The notes under the pieces are model-generated. The model was not told the DNA's origin. It saw only the letters and a program-made list of their open reading frames with translations, and did no database searches. This document shows, in pieces, positions 51,061-58,873 of a DNA stretch of 64,000 nt. Both the position numbers and the translations under genes were made by a program. Origin of the DNA: a virus; the IMG/VR virus record IMGVR_UViG_3300030333_005770, positions 1-64,000 of that record; one strand, written 5' to 3'. Positions within the stretch are counted from its first letter, which is position 1; every line of letters begins with the position of its first letter.

Positions 51061-52812
51061 CTACAACCGCTTGTGACTGCCCGTCAAGCCCCTAGGCACT
51101 CGAGTATACCCGTCAGGGCACATAAGAGTTGGGTTCTTGCGTAACATACGTGTGGTGATCTTCTTTTTCTTGGGTCTTTTGTAGGAAGACGCCAGATCCA
51201 TATTGTAAAGTGCGATAGCAGCCGCTAGGACATGGTCATCATGATGCCCCGGAGCCGCTTCGGGCTTCCCTTTGTCATTAATTACGAACACCTTCATCTC
51301 ATGAAGAACGTCCTTATCGGGAATATCAAAGTTACCCTCCATCAACTCGGCGGCCATATGGTCAATAACCGTCTTTCGGGTGATCTTGTCAGTACTCCAC
51401 CCAAAACTCTTTTCCACCATACCGCTGGAATCATTGACCTTTCGACGGCGGTATACGCTCAAGCCCATCTCTAAAAGGTATTTAAGAAGAGCAAGACCGG
51501 AATTATTTACTTCGGGAACGATAAAAGCCCCGCCATACCACCGAGCAGCGCCCTCGAGCTCATGCGCGAGTATGCCTATATCAAGACGGGAATGGTGAAC
51601 GGCTACCAATCGAGGCACATGCCAGTTACCATGCCAGTCTTCATAGGGAGCTTTCCAGACCTGAACGCTGTGATAATCGGGATCAGCGGCCAAACCCTGC
51701 TGCTGTTGGTCCTCCCCAGTACAAGTATCGGCGGAAATTAGGTATTTGGAGTCATATACAGGTTCTTCATAAACCTTCCAGCCACCCGCCGGATCCCTCC
51801 GGAAGGAGCCTTTGTCACCGTCTTGCACGGACATTACCCCTGTTTGGTAAGTAACATCCTCGGCGGCGGCCCGCATGTCCTTAATACATTGGATATGGAA
51901 CCGGGGGCGGCTGGACATGAGGAAACATTCTTCCGGGTCGGAAGGATATTCCTGTCTAAACTTACTTATATCCCCATTACATTTGTCCTGAAGAGTCCTA
52001 CGACGCCAATGCATGTTTTCCCAAGTGACGTCAAAACGATCCATCTCGGATTTCTCGTCATCAGTCAGGGTATCCTTGAAAATTTGAAGTTCAACTTCAG
52101 ATTTGAAAGGAATGGTAGAGTCATCAAATTCATACCAAGCGGCAAATATCTTGGCCCATTCGTTGTCTTGTACCCAAGTACGGTAAAACCAGCCGGCAGG
52201 GCCATTGGGGGTGGAGTCAGCAATAACCAAGGAAACGTTATCCCCGTCGTATAAAGACTGCAAATACCCCAAAGCCGGGTCTCTTTCCCCAGCCATAGGC
52301 CAAAACGCGACCTCAGTCATGTTACCGACCTGAATGGTACCGGAACGGCCAGCATTCTTAGATCCAGCGGTCTCCTTACCATAAGCACTCTTGCTCTTCA
52401 ATTTGATCAAATCCGCCAGACTACCACCGTCGGCTAACGACCCTCCGCCTTCGTCCCACGGGAAAAGGTCATTCTCCGCGTACCGGCGGTAAATCTCGAA
52501 AACCTTGTCACTCGTGCCACTAATATCCCCCATCAAGGAACCATTCAAATTCTCGTGCTTACGCATGTGGTGGTACGTAAGTGCTTGGGCGCAGGTCGAT
52601 GCACCCTTTTGCCGGGGTTTCAGGATGATCATCTTGCACGGCTTGCCCTCAAGCTGGCATTTTCGGTAATGCGCGAACATTCGCTTTTGCAAGGTATTGG
52701 CCACGGGCTTGATATCCTTACCCCGTTTGTCCTTAATAACCCCAAAAGTACCGAACCAGACCTCTGGATCGATACGTATAAGATCAGCTAACTGCCTATC
52801 GTGTTCGGTCAC
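51061..52812 (-). CDS. Terminase large subunit
   Basis: 583 residues. The ATPase part has a Walker A-like KPRQKGAST (about 65-73), EVAFWP as the Walker B/catalytic Glu area (about 167-172) and the coupling motif ADSTPNG (about 199-205). The RNase H-like nuclease has YLISADTC (about 353-360), EVNNSG (about 428-433) and HHDDHVLAAAIAL (about 517-529). It packages and cuts phage DNA at the portal. The start is GTG 52812, overlapping the previous stop (GTGA). All catalytic residues expected for the family appear to be present. Confidence 0.92.
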   Translation of the reverse strand: MTEHDRQLADLIRIDPEVWFGTFGVIKDKRGKDIKPVANTLQKRMFAHYRKCQLEGKPCKMIILKPRQKGASTCAQALTYHHMRKHENLNGSLMGDISGTSDKVFEIYRRYAENDLFPWDEGGGSLADGGSLADLIKLKSKSAYGKETAGSKNAGRSGTIQVGNMTEVAFWPMAGERDPALGYLQSLYDGDNVSLVIADSTPNGPAGWFYRTWVQDNEWAKIFAAWYEFDDSTIPFKSEVELQIFKDTLTDDEKSEMDRFDVTWENMHWRRRTLQDKCNGDISKFRQEYPSDPEECFLMSSRPRFHIQCIKDMRAAAEDVTYQTGVMSVQDGDKGSFRRDPAGGWKVYEEPVYDSKYLISADTCTGEDQQQQGLAADPDYHSVQVWKAPYEDWHGNWHVPRLVAVHHSRLDIGILAHELEGAARWYGGAFIVPEVNNSGLALLKYLLEMGLSVYRRRKVNDSSGMVEKSFGWSTDKITRKTVIDHMAAELMEGNFDIPDKDVLHEMKVFVINDKGKPEAAPGHHDDHVLAAAIALYNMDLASSYKRPKKKKITTRMLRKNPTLMCPDGYTRVPRGLTGSHKRL

Positions 52813-53093
52813 CTATTAAGTGGATGGTTGCCGGTTCCGAACTTTTTTTCGGCCTTAACCTTGTTAAAGAGGTCATCCAGCTTTTTATCCCTATCCACGT
52901 CCTTTTTCTTCCTCTTCTCGTCGGCGAGGAGCCTTTTATAATCCCTTTGGGCGTCCTTTTTGCTGCCTAGTTTCTTATTGAGCTTCCGCTCGGCCTTACT
53001 TGGTTTGTATTTGGGGCCATCGGGTATAAAAGGTTCGATTTCCGCTTCGCTAGTCCCGGACTTCCTACCGTGATCTGTGCTTTTGTTTTTCAT
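52809..53093 (-). CDS. Charged linker-like protein before terL (94 aa)
   Basis: 94 residues, more than a third Lys, Arg, Asp or Glu, with a long basic helix (KAERKLNKKLGSKKDAQRDY). The ATG at 53093 has a strong GGAGG Shine-Dalgarno (53102-53098). Its stop overlaps the terminase start (GTGA). It may serve as a terminase or DNA-binding cofactor. Family unknown. Confidence 0.65.
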   Translation of the reverse strand: MKNKSTDHGRKSGTSEAEIEPFIPDGPKYKPSKAERKLNKKLGSKKDAQRDYKRLLADEKRKKKDVDRDKKLDDLFNKVKAEKKFGTGNHPLNR

Positions 53094-53103
53094 GGCCGGC
53101 CTC

Positions 53104-53187
53104 CTAGTACCGCTTCTTAGCGGGTTTCTTTCGGGAGGTCTTCGCTTTGCGGGACACCTTCCGGCTCTTTTTCTTGGTTCTCTTCAT
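53104..53187 (-). CDS. 27-aa extremely basic peptide
   Basis: ATG 53187 to TAG 53106-53104. 16 of the 27 residues are Lys or Arg (KRTKKKSRKVSRKAKTSRKK), and an AGGAAA Shine-Dalgarno-like stretch lies 5 bases before the ATG. It overlaps the last 71 bases of the gene at 53117 in another frame. A protamine-like peptide next to the terminase genes could help to condense DNA. The frame may also be chance from a Lys/Arg-rich region. Confidence 0.4.
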   Translation of the reverse strand: MKRTKKKSRKVSRKAKTSRKKPAKKRY

Positions 53188-53308
53188 GTAGTTTCCTAAT
53201 GGCATTATTTTTATTCTCCCGGATACGATTGAGCTTACGAGCATAAGCTATCCGTTGCTTGATCTGCTCGTCGCTATTTATGAATTTGATGGTTTCCAAG
53301 TCCCACAC
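53117..53308 (-). CDS. Small helical hypothetical protein (63 aa)
   Basis: 63 residues, mainly one charged helix (SDEQIKQRIAYARKLNRIRE) with a Glu/Pro tail. Its start overlaps the stop of the previous gene by one base. The tail of the gene also encodes the 27-aa basic peptide in another frame. Function unknown; it belongs to the packaging cluster. Confidence 0.55.
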   Translation of the reverse strand: MWDLETIKFINSDEQIKQRIAYARKLNRIRENKNNAIRKLHEENQEKEPEGVPQSEDLPKETR

Positions 53309-53520
53309 TATATAGAATCCTCTTCACCATCCTCAGGGTCAAAATCGGCATCAAAAGCGACATCAATGTCGAAAAAGCGATCGACGGCATACGAAGCGGT
53401 TTCCGCCATCGACTCGTCGTCAAGATCGCTCTCCTCATACCAACGTATGAATACGCTGAGGACCTCATTAAAAAACTGTTTACACGCCGGACTCATCTTT
53501 TCGTATTCGGAATCCTTCAC
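53308..53520 (-). CDS. Small acidic protein in the packaging cluster (70 aa)
   Basis: 70 residues with 24 Asp or Glu, especially the last 30 (FDIDVAFDADFDPEDGEED). The N-terminal helix (MSPACKQFFNEVLSVFIRWY) is amphipathic. The start overlaps the stop of the zincin gene (ATGA at 53520-53517). Strongly acidic small proteins can mimic DNA or bind basic partners, such as the basic proteins encoded next to it. No family recognised. Confidence 0.6.
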   Translation of the reverse strand: MKDSEYEKMSPACKQFFNEVLSVFIRWYEESDLDDESMAETASYAVDRFFDIDVAFDADFDPEDGEEDSI

Positions 53521-54716
53521 GCGTGCATCCTCCCTGTAAAAAATCCCGGAGGCTGTTGGGCGTCATTCTTCGAAATTTTCATCATCGAGCGGAGCTTGTC
53601 CAACAGCTCGGGGTCTTTTCTATACTCTTCCAAAGGAATCACAGGCCTGAAGGGATGCCCAGACCCTTCAATTAGCGGGATCTTTTTCTTACCGGATTTG
53701 AAATCTTTTAACTCCTCGCCAACGAGAGCCTTGTCAGACCCCCGAAGGTACCGGGCATCGGCCGCCCCCGTTCCGTCATGGTAAAAATCACTAATCATGT
53801 GGTCAATCTCAGCCTCAGTAGGTTGCCAATTAGATTGAGGGGTAGCCTGGAGGAACTTTTGATAATCGATCAAAAGCTGTTTGTCTTTAGCGTTGGCGGG
53901 ATCATCCCACCATTTAGTAGCCCCCTCGCGGTCGTCTTTAAGGCGCTTACGCATATCCTCATACCTTCGAGGCATCCGATCATGGTAATGCTGGCGTTTG
54001 ATTTGAGACATTTCGGGAACAATTTCCGTAGTCTTGCCCGCATGGTCCAGCATACCCGAAGCGTTTATACCATGCATAGTACCCCCAATCCGCTTTTTCA
54101 TCTCGGGGGTCAACCACGTATTACGTCGAAAGTCCATATGGTGGGTAGGATAAATATGGTGGGCCGCTTCGTGGATCTCGGTCCCATACCTAGTCTCAGC
54201 GCCCCCGGAGTCGGCAGCAAAATGCGCTATCTCGGGCGGTTCTTTTGAGTTCCAGCCGCGATACCAACTTACAACCCCCTCCTTCGGTTTCTTGTAGTAC
54301 GAGTGGCGGATAATGTCATCATACCGATCACCCGGGTGAGGAGGTAGGTATTTACGCTGACCGTCGGCAGTCAACTCAGTATGGGCAGCTTTGGAAGCTC
54401 CTTGGAGAATTTTCTCACGATCCTCGACATAAAAACGGCCGCGCTCGGGTAATCGGCTGACATCGCTTTTAACGGCGGCATCAAAATCCATCAAATCGGT
54501 CTTATAACGCCGGCCGTACCCCATCTCTTTGTTGCGGTTAAGGGGCCTCCTATTATAAACTACAGCCGCATCTTTGGGGTCAGTAGCAGTAAAAGGGGCG
54601 CCTCCGGGCGATTTGGCAGCATACATGAGCGCAGTATCGCGCATCTTGGAGTCTAGAGGGCTCAGATCTTCCTCGAAGAAATTCAAGCCCTTAAGCGATA
54701 CTTTAGCGTCACTCAT
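53517..54716 (-). CDS. Zincin-like metallopeptidase or structural protein in the packaging cluster
   Basis: 399 residues from ATG 54716; a longer frame to 54758 overlaps the terS gene too much. A zinc site HEAAH (182-186) follows a strand (AETRYGTEI) as in gluzincin/zincin folds, and a third ligand could be His or Glu in the next 60 residues (HHMDF or EIVPEMSQIK). The rest is rich in Arg, Lys and Asp. It lies between terS and terL, where other phages carry prohead proteases, but those are usually serine enzymes. A peptidase processing head or internal proteins is the best guess. Confidence 0.6.
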   Translation of the reverse strand: MSDAKVSLKGLNFFEEDLSPLDSKMRDTALMYAAKSPGGAPFTATDPKDAAVVYNRRPLNRNKEMGYGRRYKTDLMDFDAAVKSDVSRLPERGRFYVEDREKILQGASKAAHTELTADGQRKYLPPHPGDRYDDIIRHSYYKKPKEGVVSWYRGWNSKEPPEIAHFAADSGGAETRYGTEIHEAAHHIYPTHHMDFRRNTWLTPEMKKRIGGTMHGINASGMLDHAGKTTEIVPEMSQIKRQHYHDRMPRRYEDMRKRLKDDREGATKWWDDPANAKDKQLLIDYQKFLQATPQSNWQPTEAEIDHMISDFYHDGTGAADARYLRGSDKALVGEELKDFKSGKKKIPLIEGSGHPFRPVIPLEEYRKDPELLDKLRSMMKISKNDAQQPPGFFTGRMHA

Positions 54717-55104
54717 CGGTGGACTCCAATAATTGGGCTTCTTTGGCCGATTCGGCATAAACGTCGATGATTTGACCTAAGGCAGCACCAGAATCGCGTA
54801 AACGGGCCATAATTTCGGCCGGAGAGGCGGATTTTTGGGTATCATCGTTGATATTGATCTCCGCACGGGTGGCTGGTTTGCCAAACCCGTATTCGAGCAT
54901 GAGCCTGGCACTGGTCAAACGGGTGCCGTGGTCGGCTTTTTCAGCATATTCGACGCCCCGTTGGCCATCCTCCCTGTTTTTACGGACAACGGTCGTTGCT
55001 TGAAGGCCCTCACGGAGAGCGTCAACGGCTTTAGCAAAGTCATCGTCCTCAATAAAACGATGGATGTCCTCTCTAAGTTTCTTTACCGAATTTTTACGTG
55101 ACAT
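54709..55104 (-). CDS. Terminase small subunit (putative)
   Basis: 131 residues from ATG 55104; an alternative ATG at 55146 would add 14 residues. The pattern fits small terminases: basic N-terminal helices (SRKNSVKKLREDIHRF), a central DNA-binding-like region and GTRLTSARLMLEYGFGKPATRAEI, a sequence often seen in TerS-like phage proteins. A helical C-terminus could form the ring core. It is the first gene of the late operon and is preceded by a non-coding, possibly structured region. Overlap with the zincin gene is 8 bases. Confidence 0.6.
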   Translation of the reverse strand: MSRKNSVKKLREDIHRFIEDDDFAKAVDALREGLQATTVVRKNREDGQRGVEYAEKADHGTRLTSARLMLEYGFGKPATRAEININDDTQKSASPAEIMARLRDSGAALGQIIDVYAESAKEAQLLESTDE

Positions 55105-55537
55105 TTTTGGCGATATGGGTTCCCTATTCCCACACATAATACTCATTTGGTACCCCCCTGCCTACCGGTTGTGTTCGATTGGGAGACCGCCGAAAAGGAT
55201 ACCTTTTTATTTAGGTGATTACTAGGCGGATGCGAGCGGTAGTGATAGTGGTACCACACGGAGGGTGGGGGCATTGTCACCCGCGGATAAGCATCCGACT
55301 GTATCAGGGAGTGCAGAGTCAGTGCGACGTAGGAGTACGGATTCTGTATGTACCTGATACGAATGGACTTAGGCCATGACGCGCACAGTATTCGGAATCC
55401 GCAACTGTGAACAGGAGGTCGGGCGTCGACTGAGGGACGAAGGAGGCCCCTACCCCTGAGCACTTGTAGGGAGGATAATGTGTGCTAATGGGCTAAGTCA
55501 ACAGAAAAATGGATTGGACTTGACCAAGTCTCAAGAC
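55105..55537 (-). promoter_or_regulatory. Structured non-coding region before the late operon
   Basis: More than 400 bases with no plausible gene on either strand. The visible inverted repeats are GTATCAGG with CCTGATAC (about 55295-55353) around a nested CAGAGTC/GATTCTG pair, and CGGATT with AATCCG further on. It also contains the ACAACCGGT motif and a GTGGTACCAC palindrome. Lying between a strong terminator (55538-55582) and terS, it is the natural place for the late promoter and for a packaging site or a small structured RNA. I found no tRNA in it. Confidence 0.45.
55164..55172 (-). promoter_or_regulatory. ACAACCGGT motif, copy 4 (before terS)
   Basis: ACAACCGGTAGGC on the minus strand, 60 bases before ATG 55104 of the terS gene (18 bases before the alternative ATG 55146). 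It shares ACAACCGGTAGGC, 13 bases, with copy 1. Confidence 0.5.
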
Positions 55538-55582
55538 AAAAAAAAGCGCCCACCTCCACGACCTTGGCGTGGAGATGGACGC
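55538..55582 (-). terminator. Strong rho-independent terminator
   Basis: In the minus direction a 15-bp stem (arms 55582-55568 and 55560-55546, fully paired allowing G-U) with a 7-base loop is followed by eight T. It ends the right-hand minus-strand block behind the gene at 55596 and separates it from the late operon. Confidence 0.9.
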
Positions 55583-55595
55583 AAGTCCTAGGGGA

Positions 55596-56060
55596 CTATG
55601 TCGCCTGTGGTGGAGGCGTCAGCGTATGCTGCGCCGGTACAACAGCCGGGACGGCCTGTGCCACTTGTGTGGAGCCCGGTTGAGGGTTCAAAACACGTAT
55701 CAGATCGATGTTATCGGTCTGGGGACGAGACCCAACTCGGTTGGGATCGTACTTCGGATTCGGCGAAGACGTAATCCGGAACTGGACATGCACCGCTTGT
55801 CCAGCGGCAAGAGCAGACTTGATCTGCTGCTTGATCGTAAGCATTTCCTGCGGGGATGCGAACTCGACGGGGTCGTTAATCGACCCGTCCCAACGAGCGC
55901 CATTTCCAATGGCGTCGTCGGCGTGGTGATACTTCACCATGCCTTTGTGGTCGGGCTGCGTTTCGCAGACGAGCGCATTATCCGTAAAGGAACTTACGGT
56001 GCCGGTATGTACACCGGCGGGTAACCACTGAGTGGTACCAGAAGACTTATATGATTTCAT
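55596..56060 (-). CDS. Hypothetical protein at the end of the early minus-strand block (154 aa)
   Basis: 154 residues. The first 60 look beta-rich (WLPAGVHTGTVSSFTDNALV), then a helix (ASPQEMLTIKQQIKSALAAG) and a strand (AVHVQFRITSS). The last 40 residues are Pro/Val/Ala/Gln-rich and probably unfolded. It follows the CATGTCCATAT motif and is closed by a strong terminator, so it may form its own transcript. No family recognised. Confidence 0.65.
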   Translation of the reverse strand: MKSYKSSGTTQWLPAGVHTGTVSSFTDNALVCETQPDHKGMVKYHHADDAIGNGARWDGSINDPVEFASPQEMLTIKQQIKSALAAGQAVHVQFRITSSPNPKYDPNRVGSRPQTDNIDLIRVLNPQPGSTQVAQAVPAVVPAQHTLTPPPQAT

Positions 56061-56117
56061 ATATCCTTTCTTTTAGGTTATTGTTTAGTGAACACCTTAT
56101 AATATTTATTAATTATA

Positions 56118-56128
56118 ATATGGACATG
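56118..56128 (-). promoter_or_regulatory. CATGTCCATAT motif with TATAAT, candidate promoter
   Basis: CATGTCCATAT on the minus strand is followed at once by TATAATTAATAA, an excellent -10-like sequence, 58 bases before ATG 56060. The same 11 bases occur before the rIIA-like gene. They probably mark phage promoters of this block. Confidence 0.5.
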
Positions 56129-56178
56129 ACGAAAGTCATTGGATGAGCCTGTATGATAGTACTCTGGACACATCTGAC

Positions 56179-56571
56179 TTAGGTTATGTCGTATAGGCGT
56201 TCTGCTAGTGGGCTGAGCTTACGCATCGTATCAAGTTTCCAGGCGAAATGCTCCATTGTTGGGTATTGTCCTGTTGATTGGGACAACTCCGGCCAATTGG
56301 GATGAGCTTTGGATGTGGGATACCAGTTAGTAGATGCGTGCGCATGGTATGTGTATTGGTGTTGTTGATTAACTCGGGACCAATTCAGTCTAAAGCATAT
56401 GGAATTGTATTCCGGATATATGTATAGACCATTCTTCATATCGCATTTTCGAGTTGAGCTTGGAATAATCTCCATTTGAGCTTCGTCTTCGGGGGATATG
56501 TTGGCTCTGAGTTTCCGACTGCTCAACCAGATGATTGGCAGTGGTAGTGGTATTTGTGCTGGTGTTGTCAT
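56179..56571 (-). CDS. Hypothetical protein after the rIIA-like gene (130 aa)
   Basis: 130 residues from ATG 56571, overlapping the rIIA-like stop (ATGA); an upstream open frame to 56676 lies wholly inside the rIIA-like gene. The sequence is rich in His, Tyr, Asn, Pro and Ser (NQQHQYTYHAHASTNWYPTS) with no membrane segment. The ending (MEHFAWKLDTMRKLSPLAER) is helical. Being coupled to rIIA it may help in the same exclusion function. No family recognised. Confidence 0.65.
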   Translation of the reverse strand: MTTPAQIPLPLPIIWLSSRKLRANISPEDEAQMEIIPSSTRKCDMKNGLYIYPEYNSICFRLNWSRVNQQHQYTYHAHASTNWYPTSKAHPNWPELSQSTGQYPTMEHFAWKLDTMRKLSPLAERLYDIT

Positions 56572-58802
56572 CGTTGTAGGTAGTTGAGGATATCGCGAGC
56601 GGCGTCTTTCTTGTCGACTTGCCATCCGACGTTTAGGTATTTGAGCATTGGGTGAGCCTTGGTTATAGCTTCCCACATAGTTTCCGGTTCATCTACTCGA
56701 TCTCGTAGACCAAACCATTGGGCCACCCATCCGATAGTAGATGCTTCCCATGAGGTTAGCTTGTCTGGTAGATCGTCCTTAGTGTAGCGATGTCGGACAG
56801 TATTGAGGAAGTCAGACCAATCAAGCAATAGGAAGAACTCTTTAGATCGGGGGAAGGTGTTATGCCTTTTGATCTGATTAAAGCACCGTTCTTCTGTGTG
56901 TTGCATGTTCCATGTTACATTTGCCCATGAGGCCAGCTTGAACATTTTCCGGTTGGCGTTCTTGATTATCGAGAACCATTCTTTATACCACTCATCGATG
57001 GTCATCCATTCATCAGTAAGCTTACTAAGGTAATGCTTCTTGACTCCATGGATTGTAGGCATTTCTGCATTGTATCGGTTGCAGATCATTTCGATGGCCG
57101 TGATCAGTTGTTCGAACCGGTCTTCTTCTAGGTTATAGATTCCTCCATCCCAAGAGAATCGATCAAGAGGGATATATAGATATTTCTCTTCACCGGTCAG
57201 TGGGTTTTTCCATTTGTTGATGACGTCGTGTTTAATGATGCGTCCGTTAGCAGTTTTACTTGGCCTTAAATGACAAGTATCAATCTTAACATATTCAGTA
57301 GGCGTACCATCGGCGTTCTTCTTAGTGCGTTGGGCTTTGAGGGGTTCGATATGCTTGAGGTTGATGAGGTCATCTTTTAGGTGTGTCCAATCGAACTCGG
57401 TAGTATATCCGGTCGATAGGTTGACCCGGATGTTACCTTTCAGTACTGCGAGGGGGACAGCTGTTGCGACTTGTTCCCGGGTGTAGATACCTGAGATGGT
57501 ATTAATCTTCTTCATTGGAATCATGTAGTAGACAGATTCTTTATCCCACCCGGCCTCGTGTTGTAGTGTGCGTACCCGGCGTGTTGCTTGGGCTTGGCTA
57601 ATCTTATCGGGATTATACCGGCAGTAGTAATGCTTAGGTCGTATCTTTAGATGAGTCTCTTCGGACTTACTGTTTACATAGTCTCCGGAACGATATCTAT
57701 GCTTGCGTACGTGGGCTACGATAGCTAGTGGGGCCGAGAAGAACTTCAATAAGTCTTTACCATTCCATTTGGCATGCATGAATACTTTTTCGCGAATGGC
57801 GTCAGGCAATGAACTGATGATAGTTTCTGCGGTGTGACAGGCTTCTATGAAGGTTTTGGATCCGGCAATGTCATTGGTTAGCTGTTTTTGTAAGCTTTGC
57901 AGGACTTTGTTTGCTTCGATCTCAATAGCTTGGCAGGTGCGGGGGGTGTACTCTAAGGATTCCCGGGATGCTGCAATGTCAAGAGCCCCAACATTGAATT
58001 TAATAATGAGGTTCTTGCAGGCCAGGATGTTGCTATTACCTTTGAAATTACTGGAGATTTTATCAACGTCTATTTCATAAGGTATGTTACCCATGAGTGC
58101 TTTGGTCTTACCCATGTTGCGGTAGTATCCGGTTTCTTCGGTCCTAAGTAGGAACCAATTGTCACCAGTGCTGAGGATGTCTAGGGGCTTGATATCAATA
58201 TTGCATTCGGGCATGACCTTGAAGTATGGGAATAATTCACGGGCATACTTTTCGAACTCTTGGACATCTTGGTTATGAACCGCGGCGGAGACTTCAACAC
58301 CTTGTTCACCGGGTGCGGGTACTGTTGCGACATGGAACAATTCACCTTGTGATGATTCATCAATGACGGCTGTGTAATCGTTACGATTTTGGCCATCGAA
58401 GGTGCTTATTGTGAATTGGTCTGTGTATGAGAAGAAGGCTTTACAACCAATACCTAGGCATCCGGTGTAGTCATTGGATGAACGTTTGGTGCTAGCGCCG
58501 TACATGATATAAATCTTGCGCACTTCTTCGTCGGTTAGGCCGGAACCATAATCTCTAATCTTGATGACCGGTGATGATAGTGTCGGCAGGGTTACTTTGA
58601 TGGGGGTTGTTTCGATGCCTGCTTCAACATGAGCATCAATAGCGTTGGTGCAGTATTCGCGTAGGACAGCGAGCCATTTGTTGGAATAGATCTTTGATCT
58701 TAGTATTCCTATGACATGGGACATGTCTTCTTTTTGGATACCAAAGCCGGAAGCATTGGCTAGGTTTGTTGAACGTGTGTGTTCGGGTGTGGATAATTTC
58801 AT
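56568..58802 (-). CDS. rIIA-like protein, GHKL ATPase
   Basis: 744 residues, close to T4 rIIA (about 725). The N-terminal GHKL/Bergerat ATP site is intact: Glu49 and Asn53 in REYCTNAIDAH, Asp84-x-Gly-x-Gly in IRDYGSGL and G-x-G-x-K at 117-121 (LGIGCKAFFSY). Hsp90-like middle features follow (SRESLEYTP). In T4, rIIA and rIIB act at the host membrane and block rex exclusion and superinfection. The rIIB-like gene lies upstream on the same strand, separated by 71 bases that hold the CATGTCCATAT motif. Confidence 0.85.
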   Translation of the reverse strand: MKLSTPEHTRSTNLANASGFGIQKEDMSHVIGILRSKIYSNKWLAVLREYCTNAIDAHVEAGIETTPIKVTLPTLSSPVIKIRDYGSGLTDEEVRKIYIMYGASTKRSSNDYTGCLGIGCKAFFSYTDQFTISTFDGQNRNDYTAVIDESSQGELFHVATVPAPGEQGVEVSAAVHNQDVQEFEKYARELFPYFKVMPECNIDIKPLDILSTGDNWFLLRTEETGYYRNMGKTKALMGNIPYEIDVDKISSNFKGNSNILACKNLIIKFNVGALDIAASRESLEYTPRTCQAIEIEANKVLQSLQKQLTNDIAGSKTFIEACHTAETIISSLPDAIREKVFMHAKWNGKDLLKFFSAPLAIVAHVRKHRYRSGDYVNSKSEETHLKIRPKHYYCRYNPDKISQAQATRRVRTLQHEAGWDKESVYYMIPMKKINTISGIYTREQVATAVPLAVLKGNIRVNLSTGYTTEFDWTHLKDDLINLKHIEPLKAQRTKKNADGTPTEYVKIDTCHLRPSKTANGRIIKHDVINKWKNPLTGEEKYLYIPLDRFSWDGGIYNLEEDRFEQLITAIEMICNRYNAEMPTIHGVKKHYLSKLTDEWMTIDEWYKEWFSIIKNANRKMFKLASWANVTWNMQHTEERCFNQIKRHNTFPRSKEFFLLLDWSDFLNTVRHRYTKDDLPDKLTSWEASTIGWVAQWFGLRDRVDEPETMWEAITKAHPMLKYLNVGWQVDKKDAARDILNYLQR

Positions 58803-58842
58803 AGTGTGTGAGTTTGGTGGTTAATAGTATGGTGAGCCTTTT

Positions 58843-58853
58843 ATATGGACATG
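58843..58853 (-). promoter_or_regulatory. CATGTCCATAT motif with TATAAA, candidate promoter of the rIIA-like gene
   Basis: The minus strand reads CATGTCCATATAAAAGG, with a TATAAA -10-like box, 41 bases before ATG 58802. It is the second copy of the 11-base element seen at 56118-56128. Confidence 0.5.
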
Positions 58854-58873
58854 CTCAGGTCCAACCATGATTA

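Noticed and set aside
55143-55463. Minus-strand open frame of 106 codons in the gap before terS.
   Set aside because: Rich in Arg, Pro, Ser and Tyr with no folded pattern, runs through inverted repeats and the ACAACCGGT motif, and has no Shine-Dalgarno.
55147-55537. Possible tRNA in the structured gap (GTTCGATTG-like stretch near 55172).
   Set aside because: I could not fit the acceptor, D and anticodon arms on either strand.
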